A stretch of 64,000 nt of DNA, taken from NCBI RefSeq assembly GCF_004798665.1, contig NZ_CP039292.1:992001-1056000 (forward strand), written 5' to 3'. How positions within the stretch are numbered: position 1 is the stretch's first letter; each line of letters begins with the position of its first letter. The notes under the pieces are model-generated. The model was not told the DNA's origin. It did not search any database and was given only the letters and a program-made list of their open reading frames with translations. This DNA is from Actinomyces procaprae. Its GTDB lineage: Bacteria > Actinomycetota > Actinomycetes > Actinomycetales > Actinomycetaceae. Made by a program: the position numbers and the translations under genes. Below are positions 49,595 to 60,205 of this stretch, piece after piece.

Positions 49595-50086
49595 ACGGTA
49601 GTCACTCGCCTGGTCCCTGGTCGCGGGTGTACGGGAAGTGTCCAAATCGATGACAAACGCCGCTCACTCGCTGCCCGTGCGGCGCAAAACGTTGATTTTC
49701 CAACGGTCTGCGAACCGGTTCCGGGAGGCCGCCGGGGCGTTTGTCATCGATTTGGACACCCTGTGCCGATGTGAGCGGCCAGAACCCCGGGATGCGCTCC
49801 AGCGGGATGTCCAGGTACTTCCGGAATGTGCTTAGGGCAGGGCTCCAGGAGGCGACAGTGATGTCGAATTACGACCCCGGGGTCGTGACCCTTCAACCGA
49901 CACGCGGCGGCGGCCGCGCACGTGCACGGCGTCACTGGCCCGCGCCGTCGCCCCGGGTCCGCGGCTCCCGTAGGCTGGGCGGCAGTGCGTGCCGACGACG
50001 AGGGCCGCACTCCGGCGCAGTCGGGGAGCATCGTCGTCGGGGCGCGAGTGAATCCGAGCAACCCCTTTGAAAGGCGTATCAGACCT
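49595..50086. other. 492-bp intergenic region upstream of ettA
   Basis: Holds the 120-bp repeat copy 2 (49638-49759), a perfect 16-bp palindrome ACGACCCCGGGGTCGT (49871-49886) and a TAGGCT hexamer (49971-49976). A short frame from GTG/ATG at 49858/49861 to 50070 has a strong AGGAGG 6-9 nt upstream, but its product is Arg-rich and unrecognised. Confidence 0.55.
49638..49759 (+). repeat. 120-bp palindromic repeat, copy 2
   Basis: Perfect 24-bp inverted repeats at 49638-49661 and 49736-49759 (GTGTCCAAATCG...; AAACGCC inner ends) bound a 122-bp element. Its interior matches the reverse complement of copy 1 (45378-45497). No target duplication is evident. It lies downstream of the CPBP gene and upstream of ettA. 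Confidence 0.82.
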
Positions 50087-51756
<1,670 letters not shown>

Positions 51757-51769
<13 letters not shown>

Positions 51770-51855
51770 GCCGAGCCAGGCCGAGCTTGCTCGAGCTTGC
51801 GAGGCGATGGAGTCGCGTTGGTGCCGGAGGCTGAACACGCGCGACTGAGCCGAGC
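51757..51855 (+). repeat. Duplicated 20-bp tail of ettA
   Basis: CACGCGCGACTGAGCCGAGC, which contains the last codons and stop of ettA (51757-51776), occurs again at 51836-51855. The two copies are 79 bp apart, a small duplication within the 3' untranslated region. Confidence 0.7.
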
Positions 51856-51871
51856 AGGCGGGCGCAAATAT

Positions 51872-51914
51872 GCGGGTGGGGTCACGGATCATTCCGATCC
51901 GTGACCCCACCCGC
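51872..51914. terminator. 19-bp perfect hairpin terminator between ettA and the surface-protein gene
   Basis: Arms 51872-51890 and 51896-51914 are perfect complements around ATTCC. It stands between the convergent ettA stop and the surface-protein stop and probably ends both transcripts. A short T-containing stretch (CTGCTTTCC) follows on the + strand. Confidence 0.85.
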
Positions 51915-51962
51915 CTGCTTTCCGTGCCGAGAATGCCTCAGCCCGGAAGCCGGGGACAATGA

Positions 51963-53355
51963 TCAGTCACGTGCGCGTGCGCGCTGGAGAGCAACCGCGC
52001 CTGCGATCAGCGCAGTGCCGGCACCGAGCACCAGCACCAGGGTGTCGGCACCGGTGCGTGCCAGCGAGGGCCGGGCAGGCGTCGTGGCGGCAGCGGTCTT
52101 AGCGGGCGCGCTGGTGGTGCCTGAGGCACTCGCAGGCGTCGTGGCCGAGGCGCTGGGCGTGGGCGCCGTGGACTCCGGGGCGCTGGGCGACTCGCTCGGG
52201 GCCGCGGATTCCGTGGGTGTAGCCGACTCGCTCGGGCTCGGAGACTGGCTCGGCGTTGCAGACGGGGACTCGCTCGGCGTCGCGGAGGGCGACTCGCTCG
52301 GCGACGGGGACTCAGACGGAGCCGGCGTCACCGGAACGTTGCCGTTGGCGGAGCCGCCTCCATCGCGACGGACCACGGTGGTCTCGGCGTTGTGAGGTAC
52401 GCCCGCGATGGTCAACGAGGCGTCGTCGGTCCAGGGGCCCTCGCCGGTGAAGGTCATCGGCAGGATGATCCGAGCGAACTGCCCGGTGGGGATGACAACC
52501 GTTCCGGAGATGGTGGTGTCGGTGCAGCTGGTGACGGTCACCTGTGCGCTGGTGCCGCCGGTGGGGTCGCCCCACACATTACGGCCGGTGTAGGAGTAGG
52601 CGGAGGCGTCGCAGGTGAAGGCCTGGCCCGCGGAGGTCAGGGTGTCGGTCCAATCCACCGTGAGGGAGGCGGCGCCCGGCGGCCATCTCCTCGGTGATGG
52701 TCGGCGTCTGGATGGTGACGCTGCCCGAGCGGGTGCCGTTGTCGTCCGCGGCGGAGGCGGAACCGTACTTGCCGGCCGCGCGCGGCATCTCGGTGCAGTT
52801 TCCGACGCACTCACCCACGGGCACCTCCACGGTGGTGACCTTGCCGTTGGTGTTGAAGGTGAGGGTCTCGGTGGTGGACGGCGTGACCTCGCTGGTCAGA
52901 CGGGTGTCGACCCAGCCGGTGAGCGTGACGTCCTGGTGGGACTCGACGTAGTCGGTCAGCGTGATCACCAGGCGACCGCTCTCGGCGCCCTCGTCAATCA
53001 CGTAGGTCATCGTCGCCGCAGTGGCGCCGTCCTCGGTGTCGAGGTTCCAGGTGGTGCCGGTGTCGAAGCGAAGCTCGGCCGGGGTGCTGATCTCGTAAGT
53101 CTGGCCGGCGCAGTGGCCGTCTTCGAGGGCGAGGTCGAACTCTAGTTTCAGCATTTCCCAGGCGACGGCGGTGTTGTCGGCAGACACCGGCTCGTCGTCC
53201 TTGAGCAGTGAGATGTTCGGGGTCTCAGTAGTGGCTGTGCAATTGCCTTCGGCAGCACTTGCCGTGGTGTGGAACGCCGTGGGGGCGATCATCGCCAGGG
53301 CCAGTGCTCCCAGGGCAAGCACAGCAAGAAGTCGTGAAGCTGCGCGGGAGCGCAT
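51963..53355 (-). pseudogene. LAXTG-anchored surface protein, frameshifted
   Basis: Two frames encode one protein of about 463 residues. The 5' frame (53355 to about 52680) has a signal peptide ('LLAVLALGALALAMIAPTAF') and a beta-rich domain with cysteines ('GHCAGQTYE', 'GECVGNCTEM'). The 3' frame continues a similar fold ('DWTDTLTSAGQAFTCDASAYS'), a Ser/Pro/Thr/Glu wall-spanning repeat ('PSESPSPSESPSATPSES'), the sorting signal LARTG, a hydrophobic helix and a short basic tail. The junction near 52678-52682 (minus-strand GCCGCCGGGCGCC) needs one G fewer to restore 'MAAGAASL'. LAXTG is the site type used by class E sortases. Read as it stands, the product is 258 residues and unanchored. Confidence 0.78.
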
Positions 53356-53826
53356 GATGCTCCTTCCTAAGGCGGGTTAGGGGTTGACCAATAGATGGGA
53401 CCGGCGATCACGGGAACGCCGCTCTGCCCCGGCACTTGCAAGCGCGGGGCAGAGCAGGGTGGAACTCCGTGGCGGCACGGTTTCAGTTGCGCATCATACT
53501 CGCGGACTAAGGGGCGTACCGGCGTTTCGAGGGTTCTCTCCGATGTAACCTGTTGCGTTTGTCACCGAATTGCTTGCATGCGAATTGCCAACAAAACAGT
53601 TAACAGCAGGAAGCGTGCATTTCGCTTTTCGTGGGTGTTTCAAGGAATCAAGCGTGAACAGGGATGGCGACCGCCCGGGCCGCCGGCCGCATGGTGGCCC
53701 ACGTCGGCCAGCACGCGGCGGCCCGGGCGGTGCTTTTGAGAGGGGCTTGAGCCGATGTCGGCGGTGTCGCGTTACGGCACGCGTACGGCAACGGCGCGCA
53801 AAGCCGAAGTGAATTCGGGGTGACCG
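53356..53826. other. 471-bp intergenic region
   Basis: Contains the leader side of the surface-protein gene, a hairpin GCTCTGCCCC/GGGGCAGAGC (53421-53430 and 53446-53455) and the tesB-side terminator (53670-53731). Its middle (53500-53660) is unusually AT-rich for this genome ('GCATTTCGCTTTTCG'), which may mark promoter or foreign sequence. No credible gene is seen. Confidence 0.5.
53670..53731. terminator. 15-bp stem hairpin downstream of tesB
   Basis: ACCGCCCGGGCCGCC (53670-53684) pairs perfectly with GGCGGCCCGGGCGGT (53717-53731); a T-run (GCTTTTG) follows on the + strand. Its 32-nt loop can also pair partly (GGCC elements). It should end the minus-strand ptsI-tesB transcript. Confidence 0.65.
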
Positions 53827-54822
53827 TCAGGAGGCGGGCGCCGGAATCGGTCCGCCGTCGTCTCCCTCGGCGACGCGTATCGCCCAGTCGCCGCTGCCGT
53901 GCGCGCTGGCGGTGGGAGTCCGGATCATGCCCTCCTGGGCGATTGTTGAGACCAGCCGGCCCTGGGAGTCGAACACCTCCGCGCGGGCCATGGAGCGCCC
54001 GCCCTGGGAAGTGGGGGAGTCCTGGACGAACAGCGTCCAGTCGCTCGCGTCCACGTCCCGATGGAACCACTGGGCGTGGTCCAGGGTCGCCAGGCTCATG
54101 CCCTCGCTGCGCCACGACAGCCCCTGGCTGCGAAGCGCCGGCTCGAGCATGACCTGGTCGCACATGTAGGTCAGCAGGGCGCGGTGCACCGTCTGCGTTG
54201 CGGTTGGCGGGATGGCGCCCCGTGAGCGCACCCACAGGTGCTGCCTGCCCTCTATCCGCCTGCCCGGACGCAGGTAGATGTTGCCCTCCACATGCCGGAT
54301 ATCGAATGCGGTCGTGCGCCCTAGGAACTTAGCCACCGGATGGTCGATGGAGCGGAAGATCTCCAGGGCGCTGACCAGCTCCTCGGGGCGCGGTACGTCA
54401 GGGGCGTCCAGCTGGACGTCGATGCCCTCCTGCTGCTCCTGGAATGAGGAGACCATGGTCAGGATCGGCACTCCGCCCTGAGATGCGGTGGTGCGTCGCT
54501 GGGAGAAGGAGCGTCCGTCGTGCATCCGCTCGACGTCGAAGCGCAAAGGCTGCCCCGGCCTGCCGCCGCGCATGAAGTAGGCGTGCACGGAGTGTGGTTG
54601 GCGGGGCCCGTCGCCGTCGTCGACCATGGTTGCGGCCGCGGCCAGCAGGCCCTGGGCGACGACTTGCCCGCCGTAGATCCTTCCGGAGATCTGCGGCAGC
54701 GAGGAGCCGGTGAATGAGTCACCCCCGTTCCCCTCGCCGGACACCTCCTCCAGGGCGAGGATCCGTGTGACGGATCCAAGTGGCTCGGTGCTGGCGGGGG
54801 GAACGGGGTATGGCTGTGTCAA
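53827..54822 (-). CDS. tesB: Acyl-CoA thioesterase II
   Basis: 331 residues, a double hot-dog protein. Hydrolyses acyl-CoA to free fatty acid and CoA. TesB signatures: 'GRIYGGQVVAQGLLAA' in the first hot-dog and, in the second, 'LATLDHAQWFHRD' (catalytic Asp), 'QDSPTSQGGRS' (Thr/Ser) and 'IAQEGMIR' (Gln). The C-terminus extends some 30 residues beyond the usual end with a Gly/Pro-rich tail. The start overlaps the ptsI stop by 4 bp, so the two are co-transcribed. Confidence 0.93.
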   Translation of the reverse strand: MTQPYPVPPASTEPLGSVTRILALEEVSGEGNGGDSFTGSSLPQISGRIYGGQVVAQGLLAAAATMVDDGDGPRQPHSVHAYFMRGGRPGQPLRFDVERMHDGRSFSQRRTTASQGGVPILTMVSSFQEQQEGIDVQLDAPDVPRPEELVSALEIFRSIDHPVAKFLGRTTAFDIRHVEGNIYLRPGRRIEGRQHLWVRSRGAIPPTATQTVHRALLTYMCDQVMLEPALRSQGLSWRSEGMSLATLDHAQWFHRDVDASDWTLFVQDSPTSQGGRSMARAEVFDSQGRLVSTIAQEGMIRTPTASAHGSGDWAIRVAEGDDGGPIPAPAS

Positions 54823-56516
54823 AGACCGAGCTCCTCCAGGATCGGCAGCTCGGCGCGTACTGCCTGCCGGGCTTCGTCAGCGGTGGCCGACGCCGTGGCG
54901 ATGGCCGCCAGTCGCTGGCAGTCCGCCAGGTCTACCGACTTCAGGACGGCGTCGACGTCGGGCAGGGCGCGGGCGGTCATGGACAGGCTGGCCACGCCCA
55001 GGCCCACCAGCACCGTCGCCAGTGCCGGGTCGGCGGCGGCCTCACCGCACACGCCCACCGGGCGCCCGTGCGGCGCCGCGCCGTCGCAGGCCTGCTTGAT
55101 CAAGCGCAGGACGGCCGGCTGCCACGCCGTCGACAGGTCGGCCAGCGAGGACAGCAGACGGTCGGCGGCCATGACGTACTGGGTCAGGTCGTTGGTGCCG
55201 ATGGAGGCGAAGTCGGCGTACTCGAACATCTTGTCCGCCATGATGGCGGCCGAGGGCACCTCGATCATCATGCCCGCGGTCTGCAGGCCGTAGGAGCGGG
55301 CCTTCTCAGTGAAGGCCTGGGCCTCCTCCGCCGTGGAGATCATGGGGGCCATGACCCACACCTTGGCCTCGGTCTCGGCCTCCGCCTTGGCCAGTGCCTC
55401 CAGCTGGTGGTCGAGCACCTCCGGGTCCCGGCGCGTGGTGCGGTAGGCGCGCACGCCCAGGGCGGGGTTCGCCTCGGTGGCGTCGGTCAGGAACGGCAGG
55501 GGCTTGTCCGCGCCGGCGTCGAGGGTGCGCACAACCACCTTCTTGCCGGGGAATGCGGCGAGCACGGCCTTGTACGCCTCGACCTGCTCGTCGATGCTGG
55601 GCTCCTCGGGCTGGTCCAGGAAGCAGAACTCGGTGCGGAACAGGCCCACGCCCATGGCGTTGGCCTCGGCCGCCGAGCGGGCGGCGGCGCCGTCACCGAC
55701 GTTGGCGAGCAGCTGTACCTCGTGGCCGTCCTTGGTGGCGCCGTCGCCGTTGAATACGCGCACGCGGTTGGCGAGCTCGCGGGCGCGGCGCAGCTGGTCC
55801 TCGCTGGGGTCGAGCACGACCGTGCCCTTGGTGCCATCCACCAGGACGATGTCACCGTCCGCGAGCTGGTCGGTGACGGCGGCCCCAGTACCGACGATCG
55901 CCGGCATGCCCAGAGCGCGGGCGAGAATCGCGGTGTGGGAGGTCGGCCCGCCCTCGGAGGTGATGAAGGCCACGACCTTCTCGGGGTCCAGCAGTGCGGT
56001 GTCGGCGGGGGCGAGGTCCTCGGCCACGAGCACGAAGGGCTCGGGCAGGCGGGGGATGCCGGGCATGGGGGAGTCGGTCAGCACTGCGACGATCCGGTCG
56101 CGCACGTCCTGGACGTCGCGGGTGCGCTCGGCCATGTAGCCGCCGAGGGACTCCAGCATGGAGGCCAGCGTGCCCGCGGCCTCCCAGACGGCGCGCTCCG
56201 GCACCAGGCGGCGCTCGCGGACCATCGCCTGCGCGGAGGAGGTGAGCGTGGGGTCGGCCGCCATCTGGGCGGTGGTCTCCAGCAGGGTGCGGCCGTCGCC
56301 CTTGGCCTCGGCCGCGGACAGCTCGAGGCCCTTCTTCACGGTTTGCGCGGCCGCTGCAATGCGGTCGCACTCCTTGTCGATGTCGCGGCTCGGTTCCAGG
56401 GTGGCGATCTCGGGCTCGACGATGCCCGGCGCCATGCGGGCGACGGGACCGGCGACGAGTCCAGGGCTCACGCCGATGCCGGTCAGAGGGGTGGGGTTTG
56501 CGGCGGACGGGGCCAT
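54819..56516 (-). CDS. ptsI: PTS enzyme I (phosphoenolpyruvate-protein phosphotransferase)
   Basis: 565 residues. Transfers phosphate from PEP to HPr. N-terminal HPr-binding helices, phospho-His194 in 'GGPTSHTAILARAL', a middle domain, and a C-terminal PEP-binding TIM barrel with 'GLFRTEFCFLD', 'VRTLDAGADKPLPF', 'GTNDLTQY' and 'VCGEAAADP' (catalytic Cys). ATG 56516 is preferred to the upstream in-frame start because GAGGAG lies 6 nt before it. No HPr gene is near; the EIIB gene is divergent 311 bp away. Confidence 0.95.
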   Translation of the reverse strand: MAPSAANPTPLTGIGVSPGLVAGPVARMAPGIVEPEIATLEPSRDIDKECDRIAAAAQTVKKGLELSAAEAKGDGRTLLETTAQMAADPTLTSSAQAMVRERRLVPERAVWEAAGTLASMLESLGGYMAERTRDVQDVRDRIVAVLTDSPMPGIPRLPEPFVLVAEDLAPADTALLDPEKVVAFITSEGGPTSHTAILARALGMPAIVGTGAAVTDQLADGDIVLVDGTKGTVVLDPSEDQLRRARELANRVRVFNGDGATKDGHEVQLLANVGDGAAARSAAEANAMGVGLFRTEFCFLDQPEEPSIDEQVEAYKAVLAAFPGKKVVVRTLDAGADKPLPFLTDATEANPALGVRAYRTTRRDPEVLDHQLEALAKAEAETEAKVWVMAPMISTAEEAQAFTEKARSYGLQTAGMMIEVPSAAIMADKMFEYADFASIGTNDLTQYVMAADRLLSSLADLSTAWQPAVLRLIKQACDGAAPHGRPVGVCGEAAADPALATVLVGLGVASLSMTARALPDVDAVLKSVDLADCQRLAAIATASATADEARQAVRAELPILEELGL

Positions 56517-56827
56517 ACGGTGCTCCTCAACAGCGATGGAGGCGGGTGTCACGGCTCATTGTGCACCGACTCGGTGCTTCGGTGGGCGATTCTGCCATCG
56601 GATGAATGACGATTGACAGCTTGTGGCTGGTTGAGTGCCGCGCGAAAGTGCTCGCCCGGGCCGGTGCTCTTCGCTCGGCCGGCGGTGTGTTGCCGGGCGG
56701 TGCGCGGGCGAAACCGGGGTGGCTCGCGAGCGGGAGGATTCCTCCCGCTCGCAGGCCCGGTGATGCGCACGCGCTCCGCGAACTGCGATAAAGTGATGTC
56801 GAGCACGAAGTACTACGAGGAGCACAC

Positions 56828-57058
56828 ATGAGCACTGCAGCTGAGATCGTCGCCGGCCTGGGCGGACGCGAGAACATTTCCGACTTGGAGCCCTGCATCA
56901 CCCGTCTGCGGGTGGAGGTAGTTGATCAGGAGAAGGTCGACGAGGACGCCCTGCGCGCCACCGGCGCGTTCGGCGTGGTCCGCTCCGGCCGAGTGGTACA
57001 GGTGGTCGTCGGCCCCACCGCGGACGAGATCGCCCAGGAGATCGCTGAACTCGACTGA
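56828..57058 (+). CDS. Single-domain PTS EIIB of the glucose family
   Basis: 76 residues, only the EIIB domain. Phospho-Cys23 in 'LEPCITRLRVEV', the invariant C-I-T-R-L-R signature of glucose/N-acetylglucosamine/sucrose EIIB. It accepts phosphate from EIIA and passes it to sugar on an EIIC that must be encoded elsewhere. ATG 56828 has GAGGAG 6 nt upstream. With the free-standing EIIA at 59583-60041 it suggests a split glucose-type PTS. Confidence 0.93.
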   Translation: MSTAAEIVAGLGGRENISDLEPCITRLRVEVVDQEKVDEDALRATGAFGVVRSGRVVQVVVGPTADEIAQEIAELD

Positions 57059-57064
57059 GTCTCG

Positions 57065-57095
57065 GGGAGGCCGGGGCACTGCGCCCCGGCCTCCC
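57065..57095. terminator. 13-bp perfect hairpin after the EIIB gene
   Basis: GGGAGGCCGGGGC (57065-57077) and GCCCCGGCCTCCC (57083-57095) around a 5-nt loop, 6 bp after the stop. No U-tract. Confidence 0.8.
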
Positions 57096-57337
57096 GCGTA
57101 AACTCCCCGCCGCGCCCGATCCGGCGCGAGTGGGGCGGCCGACAGGCGGCGTGGGCGACTGGCGTCGGCACGGATCGTGTGAAACGCTTGCTGCAATAGG
57201 TGTTCCCGTCGGTCGCGCCGACCGCGCAGTCGCCGAGGCAGGCAGACGGGCCGCCGCTTGAAACCACCTTCCCGCGCCCCAATGCAACCGGGGACGCCCT
57301 CGCGCGCACGCGCGACCGAGCATGAGGCTGAGCCGCA

Positions 57338-59494
57338 ATGACCGAATCCACCGCCGCATCCGACCTCCCCGACGAGCGCCTGAAGCAGCTAGCTGAGGCT
57401 CACGGGGTTTCTACCGAGTACTGGGACTACCACGGCAATCTCGCCGCGCCCTCCCGCACAACCCTGGTTGCCGTGCTGGCGGCTCTCGGTGTGAAGGCCG
57501 GCGATGCGCAGGAGGTGGAGGAGTCCCTGCGTGAGGTGGAGATCGCCCCCTGGCGGCGCACCCTGCCGCCCACCGCGGTGGTGCGGGTCGGGACCCAGAA
57601 GACCGTGCCCGTGCACCTGCCGGACGGTGCCCGAGTCCAGGTGCACATCCGTCTGGAGGCGGGTGACAGCCTGCAGCTGCTGCAGGCCGACGACTGGACC
57701 AATGCGCGGGAGGTGGACGGGGTCCTCACGGCGCAGGTCTCCTTCGCCATCCCCGAGGACCTGCCGCTGGGATGGCACACGATCGTCGCCAACATCGACG
57801 CCCCCGGTGAGGGCGCCTATACCGCCACCGCCGCCCTTGCGGTCGTCCCCGATCACCTGGACCTGCCCGCGTCCCTGGGCGGGCGCGGCTGGGGCGTGAT
57901 GGCCCAGCTCTACTCGGTCCGTTCCCGCGGCTCCTGGGGCATCGGCGACGTAGACGACCTTACTGAGCTGGTCGGGTTCCTGGGCGACGAGGGGGCCGAC
58001 TTCCTGCTGATCAACCCGATGCACGCCGCCGAGCCGGTGGGGCAGATGACTCCCTCGCCCTACCTGCCGGTGACTCGCCGCTTCGTCAACCCCATCTACA
58101 TCCGCCCCGAGAACATCCTGGAGGTGTCCCGCCTGTCCGGGCCGCGCCGTTCGCTGGTGCAGTGGGCCTATGAGGAGGTCGCCGACGCGAACCTCACCGC
58201 CGAAGCCATTGATCGTGACGCCGCCTGGAAGGCCAAGCGCGAGGCGCTTGAGGTCATCTTCGCCGCTGGCCGCTCCCGCTCCCGGCAGCGCGACTTCGAG
58301 CGCTTCCGCCAGGCGCAGGGGCAGGGCCTGGAGCGATTCGCCCTGTGGTGCGCGCTCGTTGAGAAGTACGGGAGCTTCGACGGCTGGCCCGACACCCTCA
58401 AGGACGCCTCCAGCGCCTTCGTCGCCAATGAGGCCCGCACGCTGGCCGACCGCATCGACTTCTACGCCTGGCTGCAGTGGATCGTGGATGAGCAGCTCGG
58501 CCGCGCCCAGGAGGAGGCCAAGGCCGCAGGCATGAGCCTTGGGCTCATGGACGACCTGGCCGTGGGCGTGCACCCCAGGGGCGCGGATGCCTGGGCGGAG
58601 CCCGATGTCTTCGCCTCCGGCGTCGGCGTGGGCGCCCCGCCGGACATGTACAACCAGCTGGGCCAGAACTGGTCCCAGCCCCCGTGGAACCCGAACCGGC
58701 TGGCGGAGACCGCCTATGCTCCGCTGCGCGACATGGTCGGTACCGTGCTGCGTCACGCCGGTGCGCTGCGTATCGACCACGTCATCGGCTTGTTCCGCCT
58801 GTGGTGGATCCCCGACGGCCTACGGGCCGACCAGGGTGCCTACGTGCGCTACGACCACGAGGCGATGATCGGCGTCCTCCTGCTGGAGGCACACCGGGCC
58901 GGAGCCGTCATCATCGGTGAGGACCTGGGCACCGTGGAGCCCTGGGCGCGCGAGTACCTGGCCAGCCGCGGCGTGCTGGGAACCTCCGTGCTCTGGTTCG
59001 AGAAGCAGGAGGAGGACGGCTGGCCGCTGGAGCCGGGCGCCTACCGGCACCTGGCCCTGTCCACGGTTAATACTCACGACCTACCGCCCACCGCCGGCTA
59101 CCTCGCGGACGAGCACGTCACGCTGCGCGAGCGCCTCGGGCTGCTCACCGAGCCCATTGAGCAGGTGCGTACAGAGGCCCGCATTGAGCGTGAGCGCATG
59201 CTCACGCGCCTGCGCGAATACGAGCTGCTGAGCGACAACCCCTCCGAGCGCGAGACCGTTGAGGCGCTGTACCGGTATGTGGTGCGCACTCCCTCGGCGC
59301 TGGTCGGGGTGGCGCTGGTGGACGGCGTCGGCGAGCGGCGCGCGCAGAACCAGCCCGGCACCGACCAGGAGTACCCGAACTGGAAGATACCGCTGGCGGA
59401 CGGGTCGGGCGAGGTGGTCCTCGTGGAGGACCTGCCGGGCAATGTGCGTCTTGCCAGCCTGCTGACCGCGGTGCGCGAGGAGTTCAGCCGCTGA
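57338..59494 (+). CDS. malQ: 4-alpha-glucanotransferase (amylomaltase)
   Basis: 718 residues, GH77, with the roughly 150-residue N-terminal beta-sandwich extension usual in actinobacterial and E. coli-type MalQ. Transfers glucan chains between maltodextrins. 'SRGSWGIGDVDDLTELVGF' begins the barrel; 'LRIDHVIGLFRLWWIP' carries the nucleophile Asp, 'IIGEDLGTVEPW' the acid/base Glu and 'NTHDLPPTAGY' the third carboxylate. ATG 57338. It converges on crr; both fit a maltodextrin/glucose theme. Confidence 0.94.
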   Translation: MTESTAASDLPDERLKQLAEAHGVSTEYWDYHGNLAAPSRTTLVAVLAALGVKAGDAQEVEESLREVEIAPWRRTLPPTAVVRVGTQKTVPVHLPDGARVQVHIRLEAGDSLQLLQADDWTNAREVDGVLTAQVSFAIPEDLPLGWHTIVANIDAPGEGAYTATAALAVVPDHLDLPASLGGRGWGVMAQLYSVRSRGSWGIGDVDDLTELVGFLGDEGADFLLINPMHAAEPVGQMTPSPYLPVTRRFVNPIYIRPENILEVSRLSGPRRSLVQWAYEEVADANLTAEAIDRDAAWKAKREALEVIFAAGRSRSRQRDFERFRQAQGQGLERFALWCALVEKYGSFDGWPDTLKDASSAFVANEARTLADRIDFYAWLQWIVDEQLGRAQEEAKAAGMSLGLMDDLAVGVHPRGADAWAEPDVFASGVGVGAPPDMYNQLGQNWSQPPWNPNRLAETAYAPLRDMVGTVLRHAGALRIDHVIGLFRLWWIPDGLRADQGAYVRYDHEAMIGVLLLEAHRAGAVIIGEDLGTVEPWAREYLASRGVLGTSVLWFEKQEEDGWPLEPGAYRHLALSTVNTHDLPPTAGYLADEHVTLRERLGLLTEPIEQVRTEARIERERMLTRLREYELLSDNPSERETVEALYRYVVRTPSALVGVALVDGVGERRAQNQPGTDQEYPNWKIPLADGSGEVVLVEDLPGNVRLASLLTAVREEFSR

Positions 59495-59582
59495 GTCGTT
59501 GCGGTCACCCGCCGCGCCCGGTGCCGGCGCCCCGCAGGTGCGGGAGCCGGACGCGGCGGCACCCGCGGCCTTGTGAGGCCCG

Positions 59583-60041
59583 TCAGGCGAGGCTGAACAG
59601 GAGCTCGCCTGCTGCCACCTGTGCCTTGGAGGCGGAGGTGATCGGTGAGCCCTCGGCCTGCAGCGCGATGACGGGCACGAGCGGGCTGCGCCCGCCGGCC
59701 TCGACGGCGGCCGGGCACCACGTGACCACCGGGGCGCCCGCGGCGACGGCGTCTCCCTGCGCGACGTGCAGGGTGAAGCCGGCACCCTCGAGCTCCACGG
59801 TGTCCAGCCCCAGGTGCACCAGGATGCTGCGTCCGCCGGCATCGGTCACCACGAAGGCATGGGGGTGAAGCTTCGTCACCGTGCCGGACACGGGGGCCAG
59901 CGCGGTGACATCCCCGCCGCCTGCACGGTCCGGGTCCACGGCGAGCCCCGGCCCGAGCATGCCGGAGGAGAAGACCGGGTCGGGCACAGCGGCGACGGCG
60001 ATCACGCGTCCGGCGAGGGGTGAGTGGATCGAGGTGCTCAT
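59583..60041 (-). CDS. crr: Free-standing PTS glucose EIIA
   Basis: 152 residues. Phospho-His76 in 'ILVHLGLDTVELEG' with supporting His61 ('LHPHAFVV'), the EIIA-Glc signature. Receives phosphate from HPr and donates it to EIIB; in many bacteria also a regulator, although that role is not established in actinobacteria. ATG 60041 with AAGGGAG upstream. The upstream frame extension (to 60377) runs through an intergenic terminator and pepN, so it is not coding. Confidence 0.94.
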   Translation of the reverse strand: MSTSIHSPLAGRVIAVAAVPDPVFSSGMLGPGLAVDPDRAGGGDVTALAPVSGTVTKLHPHAFVVTDAGGRSILVHLGLDTVELEGAGFTLHVAQGDAVAAGAPVVTWCPAAVEAGGRSPLVPVIALQAEGSPITSASKAQVAAGELLFSLA

Positions 60042-60150
60042 GGTGGCTCCCTTGTACCTGTGAGTGTGCCGGTGACGGAGCGAGTCAGCCCGCGCCCCGC
60101 CCCATGTTAGCGAGCCGCGCGGCCCGCCCCGGATGACCTGACGCGGCGCC

Positions 60151-60183
60151 GGCTCCGCACTCGTGCTGACGGAGTGCGGAGCC
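60151..60183. terminator. 12-bp perfect hairpin after pepN
   Basis: GGCTCCGCACTC (60151-60162) and GAGTGCGGAGCC (60172-60183), extended by flanking GCGCC/GGCGC. It lies 22 bp beyond the pepN stop, in the direction of pepN transcription, upstream of crr. Confidence 0.8.
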
Positions 60184-60205
60184 GACGGCGCGCAACGGGG
60201 GCTAC

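Noticed and set aside
52579..52697. Treating the surface-protein fragments as two separate overlapping genes
   Set aside because: The downstream fragment has no start or signal peptide of its own and continues the same beta fold exactly at the junction; a frameshift is simpler.
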